64,000 bases of DNA from Hysterangium stoloniferum (taxonomy: Eukaryota > Basidiomycota > Agaricomycetes > Hysterangiales > Hysterangiaceae). The notes beneath the pieces are model-generated. The model did not search any database. It was given only the letters and a program-made list of their open reading frames with translations, and was not told the origin of the DNA. The first letter of the stretch is position 1; every line of letters begins with the position of its first letter. A program made the translations under genes and the position numbers. The DNA lies in NCBI GenBank assembly GCA_015178975.1, contig WHVD01000016.1, positions 1 to 64,000 on the forward strand, read 5' to 3'. Shown here piece after piece: positions 10,701 to 21,949 of the stretch.

Positions 10701-11620
10701 ATATACAGCACACAATCCGACCTTATACCTCAGTCCGTTATACTTATACGTGACTGTGATTGTGTAAGTCTCACTTTCTAACAGGTTATGGGCCTCTGCT
10801 TTTAAGTAGGACTGCCATCATCTAATTCTTGCCCTCTACATATACTTGCTTCAGCATTTCTCTTACCTATGACTATCCAGATACACTTGTCACCTCCATT
10901 ACTCTTATCTTTACCAATATCACTTACATGGGACCCAAGCATAGCCAGGTGACCTTGACAACGTGAGGTCACCAGTGTCCACCAGAGTGCCGCTGGGTGG
11001 ACCACCTTATCACTTGCCACAAACAGTTGTCCCTGAAGATTGAACTTTGTCAGCTAGTGTAGAGGGTGGCTAGGGGAAATGGGATAGTAATGGTTTCAAG
11101 CCAACGAGAGCTCTTATCAGGGGGATACCGCTACCCCAACCATTTTGCCCATCCAGAATTACTGATTAGGAGTTTACTATTGAGCCTGGTCCAAAGGGAG
11201 TGATAAGATAGTCGATTTGTGCCGACCTACGTGTGCATTGAACTCTGAGAATCTTGGTGACCCAGTGGTGGGTAGTATGTGGTGGGTAGTATACAGTTGG
11301 GAGCATGTACCGGGGCCAGCAGGTTTCCCTGCTGGGCCGGATTTGCCAATGTCCATACAGCAAGGTGATGGTGGATCAATAAGCTTAAATCAAATTATCA
11401 CCTTTGGCTTTGCACCACAGACCTCTTTGTTACCACCACTGGACTTTCTGGCTATGTCGATGGTACAATCCCAGAACCCAATTGAACCTTGTGCCAGGGC
11501 TAACTGGCTGGCAACCAACTCCTTGGCTGCTGTGCTCATCATTTCCACTATTGAGACATCTGAACAGGAATATCTCAATCAAAAAACTAGGTGCAAAGGC
11601 TTATTGGGAGGCTACCTGAT
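10701..11620. other. Unassigned DNA before an E-type LTR
   Basis: A 154-codon plus-strand ORF (11217-11681) runs into the E-type LTR. It has no motif I recognise, and its open frame may be chance in CpG-poor DNA. It could be eroded retroelement interior. Confidence 0.25.
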
Positions 11621-11623
11621 GTC

Positions 11624-12085
11624 ACAAAATTGTCACAAAATATTCAAGGTAACTTTCAACAACTCTTTGACTCATCTTTAATGCATCAACTTATTTTTGA
11701 CAAAAACTCCAACTTGACATTCTATTCAACATCTTCAACACCCTTGAATTTATTTATGAACATTTGACTTACATTTGACTTGTCTCATTTCAACATCATA
11801 TGTGATTTCATTCATAGGTCATAGTTTAATCATAGTTTAACAAAGAAAGGTATAAAAGGGCAATCAGAAGAGTAAAGGACCTCAGTCAGAAAATCTCTCC
11901 ATTGTATATTAGTTATCTGTATTATTAATCTACCTCTCGATCTTGTCTTACATATGTGATTGTCAAAACTCTTTGACATTAACATCTGTGAGCCTTCACA
12001 ACTGGTATTAGCCTCTCACTTCATCAACAGGGCAAATCTATACTTTGTCAAATGAGGCTTCTGTACATATTTGGTTTAGTAGAAT
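11624..12085 (+). mobile_element. Eroded E-type LTR with primer binding site
   Basis: It matches 58248-58640 at the right end of the window, with TTCGAC phrases turned into TTCAAC or TTTGAC, that is, CpG loss. After the LTR end comes TGGTATTAGCCTCT (about 12003), a plausible tRNA primer binding site that begins with TGG. About 80 bp of internal leader follow before LTR-F1 takes over. Confidence 0.7.
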
Positions 12086-12089
12086 ATAT

Positions 12090-12928
12090 TACCCACTACT
12101 AGACAACCTGCTGGGACCCAGACTCCACCCTATATGCACCCGACCCACTGTATGGAACCTAACATACAGTCACAACTGGAGTTCCCACCACGACCCGTCC
12201 ATCACACCTGTCTGTACCTGACATACCTGTCTGCACCTAACCCTCTGTATCTCATGCACCAGTCCTCAGACTCCGCTGGACCCCCTGCACATCCAACCTG
12301 TCTATACCCGACAGTGTCTCATGCACCAAGTCCTCAGACTCCACCCAGACTCCCAGAGCCCTCTAACTGAGCCCCACTCCAGTTATGGTCTAATGACCTG
12401 TCATGTTTCAGATCCCACTCCCGTTCTGTTCCATCCCTAATACCTAGTTTGGTATTTACTTGTTTTCTTTTATGTTTAATAGTGCTGCCCCTCATTAATA
12501 CCAGATTTGGCATTATTACATTTCACAGTCTATGTATATAAGTCTCCTATATTCATGTACTTAGAATCCAGTTTGAATCTCAAACAAGTTACACCCTTGA
12601 ACTAGTACTCTCTTGTCTGTCTGCATGCTCGATTCCCAGAACTCCCATGGGAACTCCGGAATCTACATCTTCCTGTATGTGTTCTGTCAGCTCGAAATAT
12701 GGACACCCAAATGAGTGTACGAGGGTGCAGCCTATAAGCTGAAGCCAAGTCCATCTTTCAGTAGTACCTTCTGGTAATTATTCTGATACCACATTCCTTG
12801 TACTATTAATCCCCAGAAACTCCCCGGACTTATTACCTGGGGACACCATGGGAACATTCCCAGACTAAGTGTGTTCAGAATAATTACCAGAAAATCCGTT
12901 GGACTGGACCTTTGTTCAGAACTTAACA
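12090..12928 (+). mobile_element. LTR-F1
   Basis: Plus-strand LTR ending CTTAACA at 12928, with the shared LTR motif at 12729-12753. Its start is eroded and set approximately. It separates an E-type LTR on the left from E-type gag sequence of opposite orientation on the right. Confidence 0.65.
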
Positions 12929-14800
12929 ATTTTCTTTGATTTAAGTTCAATAATTAAAGAATCAGAAATTGTTACCACTTGTAAAATTACACTTGAATCA
13001 TGATTGAATTTCTTTCAATACTCTTCACACATCTGAAGAGTATCCCTTTTTAATTTTCCGATTGAACTATTGGTTCTTGATTCAACTGATCAGATTGAGT
13101 TGTTGAATCTTGAATTTCAACAATTCTTCCTTTTGCTACTGGTCAAGATCATTGTTTTGGACAATTCCTTGCTAAACAGCCTTTTTCTCCACATAGAATA
13201 CATAATACATCTTTAAATCTTCTATCCTGTTTGGCAGGAAGTAACCACCCATTGGGTCCTAAAAATGTCAAAGATCATTTCACTTAAGTCAAAGACCTAA
13301 TAATTCTTGGTGTTACGACCCGGACAAATCCCGCCGGACTCCGGGCACTAACTCGTACGCCCCCACGCGCTACAAGCACCAATCGTCTGTTTATAGGATT
13401 TCCCGCCCGGACTCCGTTACGTCAAGACTCGTTACGTTCGACCTCATTAAGACACATATCAGTCACCGGACTTCCCCCGGACCCCGTCTCTGTCTATGTC
13501 CGTCTTCGTCCCACGCATCAGTCACCGGACCCGCTTAGAATCCCGTCACCGCTCTAATCGAGCCCCGTTCCCGTTTTAGTCAAATGACCTGTCACGATTT
13601 AGGACTCCGCTCCCGCTCCGTTTCCCGTTATGGGTTATGCTTTGTCACGATTCGGACTCTGCTCCGTTCCGTCCCGTTCCTAACACCAATTTGGTGTTTA
13701 CTATTCCCGTTTTATGTTTTGCTCGTTTCGTCTCATTATTACTGGATTCGGTATGTCATGCATTCCACGGTCTATATAAACTGGCAGATGTTGTACATAC
13801 AATCCAGTCAGAAAATTAGCTTAGATTCCCCCCAGTAATCTAATACATTTTCCTCTCTAAAACCCTACTCTCATCAGACCGCTCGCACTAGTCGGAGCCC
13901 ACGGGCTCCGGCGCATCTATCTCTCTCGACTATCTCGACTCACGACTCTCGACTCACGACCTACGACTCACGACCCACGAACCCCCGCCCGGACTCCCCG
14001 GGATTCCCGTCCGCCTGTCTGAAATTGGACAACACGATCTAGCGAGGGCGCAGCCTATAAGCTGAAGCCAAGTCCTACCGGATATCCCGCGGGTTTCTCC
14101 GGAAACCCGGCCTGAGTGTGTATCCTAACACTTGGAGTCTGTGTCATCGGCTTTGAAGTCAAAGGTATTTGTGACGTTGAAGGGAAAGTTGAAGATGTTG
14201 TCATTTGTTTCCTTTCAAATCTTCACAGAGTTGAGCTTGATTCTGTTTCTTGTTGTCATTCATTTTCTCATATCCAATAATAAGAATCAAGTTGAAGAGC
14301 TGCCATTTGTAATTCAGTAAAACCTTCCAGTTGAACCTGAAGCTTCACTATTTCATCCTTAATAGATTTGGAAGTCCTTTGTAAAATCATTGTCATAAAG
14401 CAAATTTGTCATATCAAGTTTGAGCAGTGAGACTTGTAAATTATATTGAATACTTTGCAACATGATGATGAGTTTTCATTTGAAGATTGTTGAGTTTTTC
14501 TTTGGCTTCTCCTTCTGTGTCAATTTCTCCAAACTGAGCATATAATTCATCCAAGAAGCCAAGATAATCCACAAGGAAAGGAGGAGGAATAGGAGAATTC
14601 AACAAATAAGGTTGCCACCATTCTTGAGCAGTTTTCCAGAAATACAAAGTTACCATCATAATATTTGATTGATTGGTTGATATGACTTTGGTTGAGATTG
14701 AAAGACCATTTCACATTGAGCAATATAATTCTTCAATGTCAAAGGCTCTTCTCTGGTAAACTCTTCCAGCTTATTTACATATGGTCAGTTATCACTTGAG
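12929..14800 (-). pseudogene. E-type Ty3 gag remnant, split by LTR-A1
   Basis: Read from 14800 downward, the minus strand gives gag of the same family as 58654-59956: A-Q-E-W-W-Q-P-Y-L-L-N, then L-D-E-L-Y-A-Q-F-G-E-I-D. Below LTR-A1 (13311-14130) the frame resumes with C-x2-C-G-E-K-G-C.., the zinc knuckle, then Q-D-S-T-T-Q-S. The knuckle His is Cys-Leu here, and several stops occur. CpG is nearly absent, so this is an old copy. Gag packages the element RNA into particles. Confidence 0.7.
13311..14130 (+). mobile_element. Solo LTR-A1, young, TSD CTTGG
   Basis: 820 bp, TGTTACGACC...TATCCTAACA, flanked on both sides by CTTGG. It is CpG-rich and, where I compared, identical to the reverse complement of 61375-62195. 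It contains a TATA-like CTATATAAAC (about 13770), the shared LTR motif at 14051-14075, and near its end the hairpin CGGGTTTC-TCCG-GAAACCCG. It lies inside an E-type gag remnant. No interior remains, so it is a recombination-derived solo LTR. Confidence 0.92.
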
Positions 14801-14949
14801 ATATCTCCATCTGCCCAACTTCATGTCTATTTGAACAATTGTGAAGATCCATTCCTAGAAACTCCATGGAGTATTTCCCAGATATTCCAAACTTGAACCT
14901 CATTCCATATTTGGTAACTTGTCTGTTGACAAGTATTCACTTGTTTACT

Positions 14950-15794
14950 TACATATAAACAAGGAGGGCAAAGGGGGCTCTATGTTGGGGGCCCAATGAT
15001 AGAGATAGTACTAGTTGGGAGGTCCCACTCTACATACATATAAAACAGGTGGAGCTTGGCTTCAACTTATGTGTTGTACCCTCATATGAACTGTCAAGGT
15101 GCTCCAGTATTTCAAGCAGAGTGGATTGTATAATAAGGACTAAAGACAACACTTAGCTCACTCAACTAGAGGGCCAAAATGCTAAGAGTCATAGGGTAAA
15201 GAGTCATGGCTTGCTGACAACATCTTTGAGGGTATTAGAGAAGGAGTAAAGTGGCTGAAGACTAAATGGGAGTAATCTAAGTTGATATTAGAATTAAAGA
15301 ATAGTAGCATACATGGTAGGAACTTTATATGAAGGTGAAATAGATGAGTAGAGATCTGATCAAGGAAGTGAGAAGTAGTGATGGGTCAAAGGACACATAG
15401 AAAGGGGTAAGTGTAAAGTTTGGGTGTGCAAAAAACATTGTATTACTAAGCAACTATACAGTAGTTACTTATCTATTTGCAAACTTTATTAACAAGAGAA
15501 TGTGAGATTATTAGTTAAATATATCAAATATCAACAGTAAGGATCAAACTAAAAGTGAATATGATGTAACTAAAGTATACTAAAAAGTATAAGATGGCAA
15601 AGTATCATTTATATATCAAGCAGGTGATAGGAGGGTGTCAGGACAGAATGTTGAAAGGGGTGATCTACAGTGAAACAAGTGTCAGGGCACCACAGGCAGT
15701 GACATCATGGTTTGGGATACTGATAGCAGGACACCAGAGGGTGAGGAGGGTAAAACAAGGTTGTGGGGGGCTGAATGACAGGGATCCTAACACA
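14950..15794 (-). mobile_element. LTR-D1
   Basis: Minus-strand LTR whose 5' end reads TGTTAGGATCC from 15794. It has the motif copy at 15054-15083. The left end is set approximately by similarity to the end of LTR-D3. Confidence 0.6.
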
Positions 15795-15795
15795 G

Positions 15796-17146
15796 AGGGC
15801 CAATGGGTATTTCATACTCAACTGGGAGGTCTGGTTCTACAAAACAAGTGGAGCTTGGCTTCAACTTATGTGTTGCACCCTCACACAAACTGTTAGGGTG
15901 CTCCAGTATTTTGGGAAGAGCAAGTAGTACAATTTGGACTGAAGATGACATTTAGCTGAATCAACCAGAAGGCTGAAATGCTAAGAGGTGTAGGTGTTAG
16001 GATCCTATCATTTTAGACCCCCACAACTTGGTTTTACCCTTGCAACTGTGAGAAATAGAGCTAAGTTTCTAAGAGCTCATATCACTAATATAATCTCTGT
16101 CCTGATGCTCTCCCATCACCCATTTGATGTGTATGTTTTATTTTCCACCTTACAACCTTTCCAATACTTGTATTTCATCACATTTGGTCTTAGTTTGATC
16201 CTTGTTCCTTTTCCTGCTTCCTTTGACCTGTCACAACTTCCCACTTCCTTGATTGGCCTTCTGATCATCCACCATACTTTTGTATAAAAACTCTATCATG
16301 TATGCTATAGTTCTCCAGTTCAAATATTGACTTAGATTACCCCTTTTGTGTTTAAGCCCCTTTGCTTGCTCCAATACTCTTGAAGATGTTATCAGCCAGC
16401 CATGACTCTTATCCCCATGACCCTTAGCACTTTGGCCTTCCAGTTTATTCAGCTAAGTATCATCTTCAGTCTAGAAAATTATACTACTTGCTCTTCTGAA
16501 ATACTGGAGTACCCTAATAGTTCATGTGAGAGTGTAACACATAAGTTGAAGCCAAGCTTCACATGTTTTGTAGAGCTGGACCTCCCAGTTGAGTATGAAA
16601 TACCTGCGGGCCCTCCAACTTCATTTCCCCCTTTGTCTTTAAACCTTAGATCTTATCAGTAGGGATAAGAGTTGTGGCTGGCCAACAATGTTTTCAAGAG
16701 TATTAGGAGCAAGCAAAGGGGGCTTAAACACAAGAGGGTAATCTAAGTTGATATTTGAACTGAAGAACTATAGCATACATGATAGGGTTTTCATACAAAT
16801 ATACAAAAGTATAACAGATGATCAGAAGGCCAATCAAGGAAGTGAGGAGTTGTGACAGGTCAAGGGAGGTGGGAAATCAAACAAGGATCAAACAAAGACT
16901 AAATGTGATGCAACACAAGTATTTTAAAGGTTGTGAGGTGGTAAATAAAGCATACACATAGAATGGGTAACAGGAGAGCATTGGAACAGAAATGGGATGG
17001 GATGGCCAAAGAGGTAATACACAGAGGAACAGGTATCAGGGCACTGCAGGTGATGACACTGTGGTCAGGGATACCAATAGAGGGGTGCCAGAGGGTTACA
17101 AGGGTAAAATCAAGTTGTGGGAGTCTGAAATGATAGGATCCTAACA
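15796..17146 (-). mobile_element. LTR-D2, opened by LTR-D3
   Basis: Minus-strand LTR from TGTTAGGATCC at 17146 down to 16659, continuing at 15994-15796 (motif at 15853-15880). LTR-D3 sits inside it with duplicated target GTAGG. Confidence 0.7.
15995..16658 (+). mobile_element. Solo LTR-D3, TSD GTAGG
   Basis: 664 bp, TGTTAGGATCC...TCTTATCA, flanked by GTAGG at 15990-15994 and 16659-16663. The motif copy at 16533-16557 has AAGTTGAAGCC in place of AAGCTGAAGCC. It is inserted in opposite orientation into a copy of its own family. Confidence 0.88.
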
Positions 17147-17469
17147 CCTTTTGCCAAATCTGAATGATGGGGGGCATAATTGGTCTCTCTTCTGTATGAT
17201 TTGCATAATGAGAGAACTGTGGAGAGCTGGCTGGCATGGTGGATGAGTGGATGAGTGTGATGAGGAAGCTGGCAACTGCTACAGTGATGGGGGAATGAAT
17301 GGAATGAACAGGATGGAAGGCTAAAGTGCTAAGGTGCTAAGATAGAAAGAAACAAGTGTCAGGGGTGCCATGAGTGGTGCTACCATGAGTGGGGGTACCA
17401 ATATTGGCATGCTGGAGGGCTATGAGGCTAAAACAGCTTGTGGGGGTCAGAAATGACAGGATCCTAACA
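17147..17469 (-). mobile_element. LTR-D4, probable 3' LTR with polypurine tract
   Basis: Minus-strand LTR start at 17469. Immediately outside, the minus strand reads AATGGGGGGATAC, a polypurine tract, so this is the 3' LTR of a minus-strand element. That element's gag remnant is at about 20040-20290 and its antisense ORF at 17610-18745. Truncated on the left by LTR-D2. Confidence 0.6.
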
Positions 17470-17609
17470 GTATCCCCCCATTAGGTCAAGACCCTTCAAG
17501 GCCTTTCTATAAAATGACATTGGTATGTCTTGTTTACCTGCTTGGTTTAAATATTTGTGTCTATGACCTGGTAGTCAAAACAGGCACTAGTGGAATATAA
17601 CAAATTCAA

Positions 17610-18745
17610 GAAATGCAAAATAAAATCATTGCCTCTTGTCTTCACTCCCAATGTCCCCACCTCTCTTCCTACCAAGCCTCAGTTATGAGGACAATGTCAA
17701 AAAACTTTGCTGACAACTGTGGGAGGCTGAGGACTGGCAATGATTATGACTCAAATGGGAGGCCACTGAGAAAAAGCAAAAGGAGGAGGAGGGTCGTCAG
17801 GCAGCATTGGCAGTGAAGAGGAAGGCCACTAATGACATGAAGGGCAAGTGAAAGGGAAAGGGAAAGGGAAAAAGGCCAGTGGGGGCAGCCAAGGTGCATT
17901 TCCATCTTCCTCTTTGTTTGTCCCTTACTGATGTTAATCAACCACATCTGGCAGGTGAATGTCTCCACTTGCTTGTAGTTTCATCTCCACACAGCCACCA
18001 TTGACAATATTAGAAAAAAGTGGTTGGTACTTGTGAATCCTTGTTGTTCAGACCCCTGCAAGCTGTTTTAGCGTCATAACCCTCTGGTATCCCACTATCA
18101 GTACCCCCACTCATGGTAGCACTGCTTGTGGTGCCCCTGACACTTGTTTTTTTGTATCTTAGCACCTTAGCCTTCCATCCTGTCTCCATTCCATTCACTC
18201 CCCCATCACCATTTCACATACAATTTGCCACCTCACACCTTTTCAGAATATTTTGCTATATTGTATTTAGTCTCATTTGGATCCCATTCCTTTCTCTACT
18301 TCCTTTTGACCCATCATCTGTATACATAACAAATGGAAAGAAAATGTGTGGAAGAAGAAGATGAGGAAGATGATGATGATGATGAGGTTGAGGGGGTTGG
18401 AGGCCCTGAACAGTGAGTCCTTTTATTACTATTATTATTTTTGATACTGATGTGACTTCAGGAAGGTTCCAGTTTTGGGGGGTCCATCATATGTGGGATG
18501 CACAGTGGCAGGCATCCAATGCACTCCCATAGGCTTCAATAGGACCTGTGTGCAGTGTAATAGGAGCAAGAAGGGGTGTGCTTTGCAACAGCATCATTGG
18601 TGTCAGTGGTACCCCTTGAGAGAGATCAGGGAAAGCTTGAAGGGGATTTTAGATGTGCTGGATGTAGTGCCTTATCACTGTCATTGGTCAGAGGTCCAGT
18701 GGTCCATTGAGGAGAGCAAACAGGAACCAGGTGCCAGTTGAGGAG
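17610..18745 (+). CDS. Antisense ORF of the D element, Zn2Cys6-like
   Basis: Two exons are visible, separated by LTR debris. The first part (about 17690-17880) is Lys/Glu/Arg-rich (E-K-K-Q-K-E-E-E-G-R-Q) with a stop before a K-G-K-G-K-G-K tract. About 18334-18411 gives an acidic stretch (E-E-E-D-E-E-D-D-D-D-D-E-V-E), ended by a GT-AG intron. The next exon carries the cysteine cluster: [C>Y]-x2-C-x6-C-x8-C-x2-C-x6-C at about 18490-18575, the spacing of fungal Zn2Cys6 domains, with the first Cys replaced by Tyr (TGT to TAT). It runs opposite to the D element, starting near its 3' LTR. Relatives lie at 33120-34250 and 51440-52313 in the same relative position. Role unknown; a DNA- or RNA-binding accessory protein is inference. 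Confidence 0.55.
18030..18330 (+). mobile_element. LTR-D5 fragment
   Basis: Starts TGTTCAGACCCCTGCAAGC and matches the 5' part of LTR-D4 in opposite orientation (17300-17469). The two could pair as an inverted repeat about 570 bp apart. It interrupts the antisense zinc-cluster gene. Confidence 0.55.
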
Positions 18746-20034
18746 AGCCAAAGTGTTTTTGGTACTATAAATTGGCCTGGGACTAACTTAGTGGTTGAGA
18801 GGAAAAGCAGAAGTAGATCTAGAGGTGAGGAGGAAAGGGATGCCTCAAATTGATACTCTAGATTAGAAAGTATTAATTGTAAATCATCAAGACTTAAAAA
18901 GACAAAATGTGTCAGTATAAAAAAAATGAGAAAGTCAGAGATCTGAACAAGAGAATGCTAAAAAAAGAGAAAAAGAGACATGGGGCAATAAGGAGTAATG
19001 GTAATGGATCCAGGGGTATTGGGGTGCTGAAGGCAGAGATCTAAAAAAGAAAAGAGGATAACAGGAGCCTACAAGATGTCATTCTTGAATTTTTGAGTTT
19101 TATCAGGCATCTGACAGTGCTTGCCTATGATGACTAGGAATGAGTGATTGACAAATATCAGGGGTCTGATATGCTAGTTGTTGGGTGCATTATGACTGGT
19201 TTTCTCTTAAGGCAGACATCCCATTGTCTAGCCACAAGTCAGTGTCCCAAGAAAATAGCACATGTAGGGTTCAAGAGAAGTAGAGGGAGTATGGGAATAG
19301 CCAAAAAAGAAAAGAAAAGAGTCTGAAGTGTTCAGCATGCTGTTTACTGAGGGTTACATGAAGTCATGAGATTTCATCAGAATGCCATTATTAACAGTTG
19401 CTTCTAAAAAGAGTAGTCACATGCATGGAGGTACTGGATTGGTGGGTGTTCAGTGAAGCTCTAAAGGTAGTTCACATACACAGGGCACCGAACTGAGAGT
19501 GTCCAGAAATACCTTAAAGATGGGTGGCCAGTGGAGCCTCTGCACCCTGGCCAAGCTAAAGAGAAGGAAATTGACTGTTGGAAGGCCAGACTATATGATA
19601 ACCCAATACCCAACAATCAACAGATTGTAAGTGGGTGGGTTAGTCATGTTTAAGGATGACCAAAAATCAAAAAACCAACCTACTGTATGTCAAAAAACGA
19701 CCTAAAGTGTTTCCTTGCAGAACAGGTGACCGGAAAGGCCTTTTGGAGTTCACAATATTGTTGACAATGTTGTCCAAGTGTTCAGAGGGAAACCAGATCG
19801 ACTGGTAGTGTTGGAGCTGAAAGAAAAAGAAAATCTGAAGAATTCTAAAACAAAAAGTAACTTGAAGACCTAAAAGAGTGGATGCATTGCAGAAAGGGTT
19901 GGCCACTATTGCATGGGGGAATCCAATGTGATCCTTAATGAGTGTGGGGGCCCAAGGGTTAGCTTACACTGTTTTTGACTTGGTCACCAATGTCAGCATG
20001 TCCAAAGGCTTTCAGGCTTAGCAGTGTGAGCTTT
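18746..20034. other. Eroded DNA, nothing recognised
   Basis: CpG-poor sequence where pol of the minus-strand D element would be expected. I find no reverse transcriptase or integrase motif on either strand. The minus-strand ORF at 19667-19906 has no recognisable motif. Confidence 0.4.
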
Positions 20035-20290
20035 GCTAGTGTTGTTCAGGGGACATTGGTGTGCCATATGTCCTGGGGTGCTGCACTAGAGGCAGAGGTC
20101 ATTATCCTTTCATTGCTGTCTTCCCTCAGGGGTCAGTTTACCATCAGCACCAAGCTTGGTACTTGGATCATCTTTCAGCTTGGTGCAGAGGTACTGATAT
20201 TATTATTAGAGGCTGCAGCATCATTAAGGGTCAAGTCAGTCCTTTTTCTTTTTAGACTTCTTCAAGGAGTGGTCACCATTGATATTGTTT
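20035..20290 (-). pseudogene. Ty3 gag remnant with zinc knuckle (D element)
   Basis: The minus strand reads L-G-A-D-G-K-L-T-P-E-G-R-Q-Q, then C-L-*-C-S-T-P-G-H-M-A-H-Q-C-P, a CX2CX4HX4C nucleocapsid knuckle with an in-frame stop between the first two Cys. The L-G-x-D-G-x-L-T-P-x-E-R-x3 lead-in also precedes the knuckle in the B element (about 48370-48470). No more gag is readable upstream. Confidence 0.65.
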
Positions 20291-20442
20291 TTGTTTGATG
20301 AGGATGCATGTTCATTGTCTTGATTGTTCTTTGCTGGGTGGTCTGAAGGCATTTTATGACTGATTTCAGTATGCCACTCCCAATAGTGAGCATTGCATTA
20401 TTGAGCTTTCATGTGCATATCGATGAGCATAGTCAGCTTGCT

Positions 20443-20668
20443 TGTTAGGATACGTACAGGGCAGGTCTCTGGAGAAACCCGCGGAATATCCGGTAGGACC
20501 TGGCTTCAGCTTATAGGCTGTGCCCTCGCTAGATCATGTCGTCCAATTTCAGATGGGTGGACGGGAATCCCGGGGAGTCTGGGCAGGGGTCGTGGTCGAG
20601 AGGTTGTAGGTCAGAGGTCATGTGTCATGAGTCGAGATGGTGTGAGAGAGATAGATACGCTGGTGTAA
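20443..20668 (-). mobile_element. LTR-A4, truncated
   Basis: Minus-strand LTR-A 3' portion with the hairpin, the shared motif (20496-20520) and the family's CCCGTCCACC region. It breaks off near 20668. CpGs are partly kept. Confidence 0.75.
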
Positions 20669-20719
20669 GTTCGTTACTAGGAAAAAGACCTAATAACCTG
20701 CGCGCAACGGTCAAGTCTT

Positions 20720-21860
20720 TATGATGGTCACTGACACAGTCGTTCTTGAAACCAGTCTATAACCAAACACACTCGGAGCGAGAGGCTAGAGATTGGACCT
20801 TGGATGATGTAAATGAAGATGAATACAAAAGGCTGACGTAAGCCCAATGTCGTGGAGTGTAGAACTTCAACAATAAGAGACACTACAGTATCCCTTACTG
20901 GTCGTAGGAGTGAGACTGAGAGTAAGACTTAAGAGATTGTCCTTAAGAATGAGCTTCGAAATGAGATACAACGAAATTGCTTGTTCAATAGCCCAATAAA
21001 CAATCAGAAACCAAGACTTGTTCGGTGGCGTACACATACCTAAGTGCTCGTGATGATATATCTCACCTATACATTGTCAACTACTTCGCACCGGTAGTGA
21101 CGAATTGGCCACTCACCAGAGGCGTTCCAGAATGCAGCTATTCGACTAGCTAATGTGACGCCAGTGGAGATAAAGAAGCAGAGGGTGAGTACAGAGAGTA
21201 TTTTGACACTACGGCTCCAGATTGCGGCAATATGGAGGATTACTAATACTACATTATAATTTGGCCGTGTTAGTCTTCGCCTTAGTACAATAATCATACA
21301 GATGGGCAACATACTATCTGACATCGCGGTAACGATAGTATTCGTAAGGGTGATACCAATGATAATATAACGACAGCTTTCACCGACGTTAGGACGTAAG
21401 TGAGGTGACAAACATCAACGTACAACTGCATGCAAAATTAGCCATGTAGGTAGCAATGGCGTTATTAAGCTAGATAGCTCACTCTATCCGTCACATGCAC
21501 GGCTTCTCCAGATGAAGCTGTTGAAGTAATTGGTATATAAACCACATGACAGGGTGTCGGTATCACGCACTGTAGGCGGTCAAAGTGATACCTACGAGAG
21601 AAGCATAGCGAAATAGGAGAAAGGCCAGCTTTGCAAACCCAGTATCAGCATACCAAACCAGTTCTACTTCTTTCTGAGCGGTGAGGAAGTAATCAAAATA
21701 AAGCCAGGCACAGGAGGCCACTAGACAACTCGGTCAATGCTGACAATAGATTGGGAGTGAAAATATAAGAGGGCTGACCAATTAAATATCTCGTGAGATA
21801 AAATGATTCATACACATGTACTAAATCCATTTCAGGGGGCATAGGGGATGGCATTGGGTG
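20720..21860 (-). CDS. DUF6533-type integral membrane protein, multi-exon
   Basis: On the minus strand an exon near 21735-21605 reads W-L-Y-F-D-Y-F-L-T-A-Q-K-E-V-E-L-V-W, then A-F-L-L-F-R-Y-A-S-L. This is the DUF6533 signature (D-Y/H-x-L-T-x3-E-V-E-L-I-W ... F-L-x-x-R-Y). A GT-AG intron can be drawn right after it. A later exon (about 21255-21100) encodes I-L-H-I-A-A-I-W-S-R-S-V-K-I-L-S, followed by a hydrophobic helix, matching the 'LRTYALWGRS' segment of the family. Another hydrophobic stretch (S-W-F-L-I-V-Y-W-A-I-E-Q) follows near 21010-20975. Predicted multi-pass membrane protein of unknown function, very common in Agaricomycetes. The middle exon and both ends are not certain, and stops in some joins suggest it may be decaying. 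Confidence 0.6.
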
Positions 21861-21949
21861 ACTTCCGTTCATCGTGGTACGATGCCGCCGAGGACGTGCA
21901 AGGAGCCCACTTTATAAGTAACAACTCTTCTGTGACACGGAAAGAACTA

